From an uncultured Lachnospiraceae bacterium (lineage in GTDB: Bacteria > Bacillota > Clostridia > Lachnospirales > Lachnospiraceae): a stretch of 10,758 bases of DNA. Positions 5,944 through 10,758 of the stretch are shown here, in pieces; position 1 is the stretch's first letter, and each line of letters begins with the position of its first letter. The DNA lies in contig CAJUDX010000086.1 in the NCBI GenBank assembly GCA_910584785.1, positions 1-10,758 on the forward strand. Reading direction: 5' to 3'. The translations under genes were made by a program, and so were the position numbers. The notes under the pieces are model-generated. The model was not told the DNA's origin and did no database searches. It saw only the letters and a list, made by a program, of their open reading frames with translations.

Positions 5944-7155
5944 CTAATCTAAAGTCACGATCCCCTTCACCGCCCAATGATAATTTTCCAGTGCCTGTAA
6001 AAGTGCCAGATCTGCCGAAGCAAACACCATCTTTTTCTGCACATACTGAAGCTGTTTCTGTAAATACTCCACATAGCTTAACATGCCCATGGCATACTGG
6101 CTTTGGGTATTTTTCCACTGAATGTCTGCCCCGTCAAGACCTGTTTTGGCTGCGTTATATGCCTGCTTTTTCTGGTTTACTTCCTCATACAGCTGTTCCA
6201 TCTTTATTCTGACCTTTTCCTCCAGCTCATCCAATGTCCGCAGCTTTTTATTTACAGAGGAAGTACCCGCGGATTTTGTGTCCCGTTCCGCAATCAAATC
6301 TCCATTGTTTCCTATGGCTTTCTGTATATCTGCTTCCAGGTTAATCTCTGAAAGTTGTTCTGTATCTACCGGCGGTATGTTCGCCAAACTCACACCATCG
6401 TCTGTGCCCAGCAGCAGATACAGGTTCTGGCAGACAGCATCCTCGCTGTCCTCTATGCCTGACAAAGATACCTCCAGATCCTTCCACTCCTGATATGCCG
6501 CTGTCACATCCCTCTCTGTCGCCAGACCTGCGGACTGTCCAAGCTTTGTATTTTCATAGACAGCCTGATACAATTCTGCCATCTTTTCCATATACTCTCT
6601 CTGCAGTTTTATGGACTGCCAGGACAGCATTAGATTTTGAGCTGCATTGGTCAGCTGCTTTTCCAAAGACAGCCTGTTTTTGTTGGCTGCATAACGATCC
6701 AGCTTTCTAATCCTTTCATTATAGCTTTTAGCCGCAGAAGAATACACCGCCTCCAAAGAAGCATACTCCCCATAGCTTTCCATATCATGATCTTCTTTTG
6801 CCTCCTTCTTTTTTGCATTGGCGCTGGCCCGTTCCGTCCTAAAATAATCCCGGATCTCCTGATACTCCTGCCTGGTGCGCTCCGTACTGTCAATCATCTC
6901 CTGAATGCTTAAATTTCCGTAATGGATCAGGCTTCCCAGTTCCTCATATTCCACAATCCCGTCTTCCAGCCGTTCTTTTGAAATCCTGTTTCCATCCACC
7001 GCTGTATATGCAGACTCAACCGTTTCTACCGTTTCTGCTTCACCGGTCATTCCCGGTGAAGCTCCAAAAGCAGGAACAGATATCACAAGTAAAACGGTCA
7101 GACCAACCCACAGGGCATCCAGGATTTTCCATTGGATCTTTTCATATTTATCCAT
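5944..7155 (-). CDS. TolC-family (outer membrane efflux-like) protein, second paralogue
   Basis: A 403-residue exported protein. Residues 1-31 contain a signal peptide (core ALWVGLTVLLVISVPAFG), and the rest is mostly long, charged, alanine/leucine/glutamine-rich helices expected to form coiled coils. The end, LLQALENYHWAVKG (386-399), is typical of TolC-family proteins. It parallels its neighbour at 7183-8337 in the N-terminal IVEYEELGSLIH block, the central GLATERD block and the C-terminus, so the two are paralogues. TolC proteins of Gram-negatives are usually longer (about 430-490) because of a membrane beta-barrel; I see no obvious barrel strands here. It starts 27 bases after its paralogue with GGAGG seven bases before ATG, so the two are co-transcribed. 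Its expected partner is the upstream RND pump, now broken. Confidence 0.82.
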   Translation of the reverse strand: MDKYEKIQWKILDALWVGLTVLLVISVPAFGASPGMTGEAETVETVESAYTAVDGNRISKERLEDGIVEYEELGSLIHYGNLSIQEMIDSTERTRQEYQEIRDYFRTERASANAKKKEAKEDHDMESYGEYASLEAVYSSAAKSYNERIRKLDRYAANKNRLSLEKQLTNAAQNLMLSWQSIKLQREYMEKMAELYQAVYENTKLGQSAGLATERDVTAAYQEWKDLEVSLSGIEDSEDAVCQNLYLLLGTDDGVSLANIPPVDTEQLSEINLEADIQKAIGNNGDLIAERDTKSAGTSSVNKKLRTLDELEEKVRIKMEQLYEEVNQKKQAYNAAKTGLDGADIQWKNTQSQYAMGMLSYVEYLQKQLQYVQKKMVFASADLALLQALENYHWAVKGIVTLD

Positions 7156-7182
7156 CGCCTTACCTCCGTCCTATTCTTCATA

Positions 7183-8337
7183 TCACTCCGCACTTGCCAG
7201 TCCATTGACATTCCAACGATAGGTTTCCAGGGCTTCCACCAATTCCAGCAATGCCGTCCGTACCGCAATCGCTTTGGTTTCTGCGGCAATCTGCGCCGAT
7301 TCATATTCATACTGGGTAATCATACCGGCATTCCATTTTTGTGCTGACAGGTTTAAGTTCTGCTCCTCCAAAGCCTTTTGGGAAACTGCCTGCTCATAGC
7401 TGCGCTTCGCCGTCTGCAGGCTTTGCCACGCATTGTTCACAGACAGCTGGATCTGACGCTCATTGCTGGCAATGGTTTTTTTCAATTTTTCCTGATTGTC
7501 CCCATCTTTTGCGTTCTCCAGCTTCCTCTTGTTTACCTGAAGCGTATAATTGTTTTCCAATGCCAGCTGTTTATCTCCTTCCAGATCAACGGCCTCGATC
7601 GCCGACAAATCCATTTCAGGAATATCCCCGATCTGCGGGTGGTCGCTTCCCTTCCATCCGCACATGACGATCAGAGATTGTCTGGTACTCTCCATCTGCT
7701 GTTCCAGCTCTGCTATGGACTTCTCCTGTTCCAGAACCGCTTCCTGTGTATTCAGCATTTCTGTCTGTGTAGCCGTGCCCGCCAGTAACTGTGTCTGCGC
7801 AAGGGCACAGCTGTTTTCCAGCACCTTCTTCTGCTGTCTGGCCGACGCAAGCTCCAACTGATTTTTATAATAGGACAAAAACTTTGACTGCGCCGATAGA
7901 ACCAGACCTGCCTCCGCCTGAGAATAATTCAGATAATAAATCCTGCTGTCCTCCAGATTATCCTCTGCCTGCTCTCGCAGCTGCTTTGCCTGCAATTCCA
8001 GCTGAAAGTCACTGACCATGCCCATTCCATCCTCTCCAGACATACTTGATTCCAGTTCATCCGCCATCGTTCGATAAGCATCGGACACATCCTCTTTGGT
8101 TCTCCCATAATCCTTGATAAACGCATTGTACGCATACTGATTATTCTGTACTGTCACATTATACTCATGGATCAGGTCAGCGATCTCCTCATATTCCAGC
8201 ACGTCATCTCTTAATCTTTCCCACTCCTGGGAACTTCTGGAAAACTCCGGGCTGGATGCCGGGGAAGTCATGGGCGCTGTCACTCCCATAATCCCGGCAA
8301 TGCCGACGATTACTATTGGTTTCACCTGGTTTCTCAT
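7183..8337 (-). CDS. TolC-family (outer membrane efflux-like) protein, first paralogue
   Basis: A 384-residue exported protein with a signal peptide (core IVIVGIAGIMGVTAP, roughly residues 8-22) followed by an almost wholly helical, coiled-coil-prone chain. Markers shared with its paralogue downstream are VLEYEEIADLIHEYN (46-60), the mid-protein block around LAGTATQTEML, and LLELVEALETYRWNVNG near the end. These fit the TolC/OEP family, which forms the exit duct of tripartite pumps. Its ATG overlaps the stop of the RND remnant by four bases (ATGA), with AAGGAG upstream, showing that it evolved as part of that pump operon. In a cell without an outer membrane it might act as a wall-spanning or surface extension, but that is speculation. 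The gene itself appears intact. Confidence 0.82.
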   Translation of the reverse strand: MRNQVKPIVIVGIAGIMGVTAPMTSPASSPEFSRSSQEWERLRDDVLEYEEIADLIHEYNVTVQNNQYAYNAFIKDYGRTKEDVSDAYRTMADELESSMSGEDGMGMVSDFQLELQAKQLREQAEDNLEDSRIYYLNYSQAEAGLVLSAQSKFLSYYKNQLELASARQQKKVLENSCALAQTQLLAGTATQTEMLNTQEAVLEQEKSIAELEQQMESTRQSLIVMCGWKGSDHPQIGDIPEMDLSAIEAVDLEGDKQLALENNYTLQVNKRKLENAKDGDNQEKLKKTIASNERQIQLSVNNAWQSLQTAKRSYEQAVSQKALEEQNLNLSAQKWNAGMITQYEYESAQIAAETKAIAVRTALLELVEALETYRWNVNGLASAE

Positions 8338-9734
8338 TCATCTTCTCCTTTCCTTATGGGTTCCTTTTTAGGAACTCTGCTGATTATGCTGTAAAACACC
8401 GGAAGCAGTAAAAGACTCAATACGGTAGAGGCGGTCAGCCCACCGATATTTACCAGCGCCAGCCCCTTTGTCATCTCGCCGGAACTTCCCCAGCCAAATG
8501 CCATAGGAATCATGGCAATAATGGTAGTTAAGGTAGTCATCAGAATGGGGCGCATCCTGGTTGCCCCGGCTTCAATTAATGCCGTATCCCGGTTCATCGT
8601 ATTTCGGTACTGGTTCACCGTATCCACATACAGGATACCGGCATTGACCACAGTTCCCACCAGCATCAGAAATCCTACCAAGGAAATCATACTGATGGCA
8701 GAATCCGCCAGCCACAGCATTCCAAAAGAACCAATCAAGCTGAACGGAATCGTTATCATAACCATCAGAGAAAATTTCAGTGATTCAAACTGCATAGCCA
8801 TCACCACAAAGATAAGGAAAATGGCAGTAGCGATTGCTCCGAAAATGGCAGAAAATTCTTCATTCATGGACTGATCCATGGAATTCATCCCCGTTGTGAC
8901 GGTATCCGTCAGATTCGGCTCTATCACTTCCTGATTTAAAGTCATCTGGGACATAGCCGTAGCATGTTCCGTATATTCTGCCGAAATAGTTACTTTATAT
9001 TGTTTTTCCTCCCGACGGATGCTTGCCGGGCTGTCATGAAACCCTACCTGGGCGACATCGGTCAAAAGAACCGAACTTCCGCTTCCTGCTGCCAGGACAA
9101 TCCCCTTTATCTGATCCAGGGTTTCATAGCTGCCTTCCGGATATTCCACCTTCACGGTTATGCTTTCCCCGTCAATATCCAGATCCGTAGCCTCTATCCC
9201 GCTGACCATCTGGCTTAAGGTACTTCCAAATGGAGGAAGCGGTAAGTCCGGCAGCTTTTGCCTTTGCTCCATCCACGGTAACTTCTACAACCGGAGAAGA
9301 ATTCTCCACATCCGAATGTACCTTCGTCACCTCCTGCCGTTCCATCAGTTCGGAAACAATCCGGTCAGATACTTCTTTTACCTCATCATAATCAGCTCCC
9401 TGGATGATGGTTTCAAAACTGTTTCCAAAGGAGGACATCATACTCATGGAACCGCTGACATCCACCGTAATATTGCAGTTGGTAATATCCTGCAGTTCCT
9501 GTTTCCACTGGGCAGCCACTTGTGTGGTGTCCATCTTCCGGTCATCTTTTAAATAGACCGTAATGGAAGCGCTCCCGCTGCTCATCATGCCGCTTCCGCC
9601 GCTGGTAGTCATATAAGCCTCCAGATCCTCATGCTGCACAAGAATTTCTTCCACCTGCTGTACGATCTCATCGATCTTTGCCGTCACCAGCCCTGGTCTG
9701 GTTTCAATACTGATGTGTAATTTCTTTTGAGAAC
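8334..9734 (-). pseudogene. RND efflux transporter, truncated and frameshifted (C-terminal half only)
   Basis: Only the second half of an AcrB/SwrC-type RND permease remains. Upstream, 9172 to about 9734 reads from HISIETRPGLVTAKIDEIV through the periplasmic porter domain to VDGAKAKAAGLTASSI and then falls out of frame. The true continuation, GSTLSQMVSGIEATDLDIDG, is in the other frame and runs to 8334. It includes the remaining porter domain and the last five membrane helices, with family landmarks TIPFSLIGSF, GTVVNAGILYVD and RMRPILMTTL. Removing one base from the AAA at 9228-9230 (plus strand) would join the two perfectly. The ATG at 9272 that opens the second frame is not a real start. 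The N-terminal half, including TM1-TM6 and the TM4 proton-relay aspartates, is absent. The end overlaps the first TolC gene by four bases. Non-functional unless there are sequencing errors and a split partner. Confidence 0.85.
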
Positions 9735-9785
9735 ATAAAAAATCAACGGACAGTAAATGATACAATTTCTATCCGCCGATTTTAT
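9735..9785 (-). terminator. Intrinsic terminator after the repeat-protein gene
   Basis: On the minus strand UCGGCGGAUAG (9769-9779) can pair with CUGUCCGUUGA (9743-9753) over 11 pairs, three of them G-U, around a 15-base loop, followed by UUUUUUAU. Because of the G-U pairs the stem is weaker when read on the plus strand, so it fits termination of the minus-strand gene that ends at 9815. It lies right at the point where RND homology begins. Confidence 0.6.
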
Positions 9786-9814
9786 GGGAATAACCATCTA
9801 TGATATTATAAAAA

Positions 9815-10756
9815 TTACTCTTGGTCATCTGTTGATTTATTCATCTTTTTGTTTGTTGAAAACTGCTTTGTCATTTCTGAAAAAGTACCATTAGCTTGTA
9901 AAGGTTTAATGGCTGAAAGAGCTGATTGGTATAAGGAAGCTTGCTTTGCCAATTCTGAAAAAGCACCATTAGCTTGTAAAGGTTTAATAGCTGAAAAAGC
10001 TGATTGGTATAAGGAAGCTTGCTTTGCCAATTCTGAAAAAGTACTATTAGCTTGTAAAGGCATTATTGCTGCTGATAGGGCTTTTTGAGTTGCAGCAGTT
10101 TGTTTTGATAATTCTGCAAACGCTCCATTTGTTTGTATTGGTTTAATAGATTGAGCTAACCCCTCATATAATGTTGCATATTGCTGAAATGTTTGTCTTA
10201 AGCTATTCATATCTACGGTATTATTGAATTGCTCTACATTTTCTTGGATTTTAGTGACATTTTTGCTGGCGGCAATAATATCTTTGCAAGTATTTTGGTT
10301 CTCCATATGTTTTACGATACTCCACACTTCTGGTTCGATATGCAAAATATCGCTTTTTTCAACATCTAATGTTTTTATTTCACTGATTTTTGAATATTCT
10401 TCCATTGATACTTTTATATGCCCGATTAGTGCCAAAGCAATTTTTCCTACAGCATAGGGGGAGTCATCCGCTCCTTGATGTATTAAATCTGCAAGGACAC
10501 TAATATCCAAATTTACATAATATATAATATTTTTATTTTCTTTATCAACAGAAACATCCGCTATGCTCCAATATATATTTTCATCATCAGTTTCCAGTTC
10601 TTCATCCAATTCTTCATTAACATTTATAGTTATCAAATATTCGCCAATGCCTTGGTATATTTCATCTTCATAATCGTCTAATATGCTTTTAATATCATCT
10701 AGTGCAGATAATTGTAAAGCACTTTTAGACTTTCCCAATTTTAATTCCTCTGACAA
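9815..10756 (-). CDS. Unknown protein with C-terminal 26-residue tandem repeats
   Basis: A protein of at least 313 residues that I do not recognise. The N-terminal half (about 1-150) is acidic and mixed alpha/beta in look, for example DDENIYWSIADVSVD and NIIYYVNLDISVLADLI. From about residue 155 it becomes helical and polar. Residues of about 210-300 are repeats of the form FSELAKQASLYQSALSAIKP, 26 residues each, ending in a basic/polar tail. No signal peptide or membrane helix is seen, so it is probably cytosolic. The start is uncertain: TTG at 10756 gives MSEELKLGK, but the frame is open to the window edge. Its DNA is clearly more AT-rich than the rest of the window, which suggests acquisition. 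A terminator follows, and next comes the broken RND gene. The repeats suggest a spacer or oligomerising rod; any phage or defence role would be a guess. Confidence 0.75.
   Translation of the reverse strand: MSEELKLGKSKSALQLSALDDIKSILDDYEDEIYQGIGEYLITINVNEELDEELETDDENIYWSIADVSVDKENKNIIYYVNLDISVLADLIHQGADDSPYAVGKIALALIGHIKVSMEEYSKISEIKTLDVEKSDILHIEPEVWSIVKHMENQNTCKDIIAASKNVTKIQENVEQFNNTVDMNSLRQTFQQYATLYEGLAQSIKPIQTNGAFAELSKQTAATQKALSAAIMPLQANSTFSELAKQASLYQSAFSAIKPLQANGAFSELAKQASLYQSALSAIKPLQANGTFSEMTKQFSTNKKMNKSTDDQE
9865..10179 (-). repeat. 78-bp tandem repeats inside the unknown gene
   Basis: Copies begin at 9865, 9943 and 10021 with 78-bp spacing; a diverged fourth begins at 10102 after an 81-base unit. 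Copies at 9865 and 9943 differ at about five of 78 positions by eye, while the third is similar only in its first half. All spacings are multiples of three, so the coding frame is kept. Confidence 0.9.
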
Positions 10757-10758
10757 AT

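Noticed and set aside
5685..6212. Plus-strand frame of about 175 codons over the transposase debris and the TolC end
   Set aside because: It is rich in Ser, Phe and Pro, as expected from the antisense of A/G-rich coding DNA, and shows no family resemblance.
9172..9272. Separate small gene starting at ATG 9272 and separate gene ending at 9172
   Set aside because: Residues on both sides join into one continuous RND sequence if one base is removed, so the start and stop here are by-products of the frameshift.
9849..10088. Plus-strand repeat frame antisense to the repeat protein
   Set aside because: Its repeats only mirror the 78-bp DNA repeat; the minus frame is far longer and has protein-like composition.

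Overview
The window looks like chromosome of an anaerobic Firmicute of the Clostridia, most likely a Lachnospiraceae relative. The basis is family content (a Csp-like subtilase, a stand-alone SufC–SufB pair, an FMN-riboswitch RibU, a DUF885 lipoprotein), strong GGAGG ribosome-binding sites and sigma-A-like promoters. Every supported gene lies on the minus strand, so transcription runs from high to low coordinates. The taxonomic call is inference; there is no rRNA or other marker here.

Read in the direction of transcription. (1) 10758-9815 holds a visibly AT-rich gene of unknown function whose C-terminal half is made of 26-residue (78-bp) tandem repeats. It ends at a likely intrinsic terminator (9735-9785). 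(2) Immediately after it comes the remnant of an RND efflux pump (about 9734-8334). The N-terminal half is gone, and the remaining C-terminal half is split by a one-base frameshift near 9228-9230. Two intact TolC-family paralogues follow in an operon-like arrangement (8337-7183 and 7155-5944). (3) 5865-5627 holds debris of what reads as an IS1182-type transposase, with an internal deletion and frame change. (4) A TTGACA/TATACT promoter, an FMN riboswitch and a terminator hairpin control an ECF riboflavin transporter S component, RibU (5349-4714). (5) A DUF885 metallopeptidase-like lipoprotein (4549-2696) has its own possible promoter. (6) A 426-base leader with a nested hairpin and five tandem 30-bp repeats, each carrying a Shine-Dalgarno-like core, precedes a minimal iron-sulfur assembly operon, sufC (2270-1530) and sufB/D-like (1530-610). 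(7) The 5' end of an S8 subtilase gene (409-1) runs off the window, with a perfect palindrome just upstream.

Functionally, the SufC ATPase and the SufB-like scaffold would form one cluster-assembly complex. RibU would import riboflavin under FMN control. The two TolC-like proteins would once have worked with the RND pump, which now looks dead unless the frameshift is a sequencing error and the N-terminal half lies elsewhere. The most unusual items are the repeated Shine-Dalgarno leader of sufC, the decayed pump beside intact TolC paralogues in a probable monoderm, and the repeat protein at the right edge. I did not find a clear new multi-gene system.
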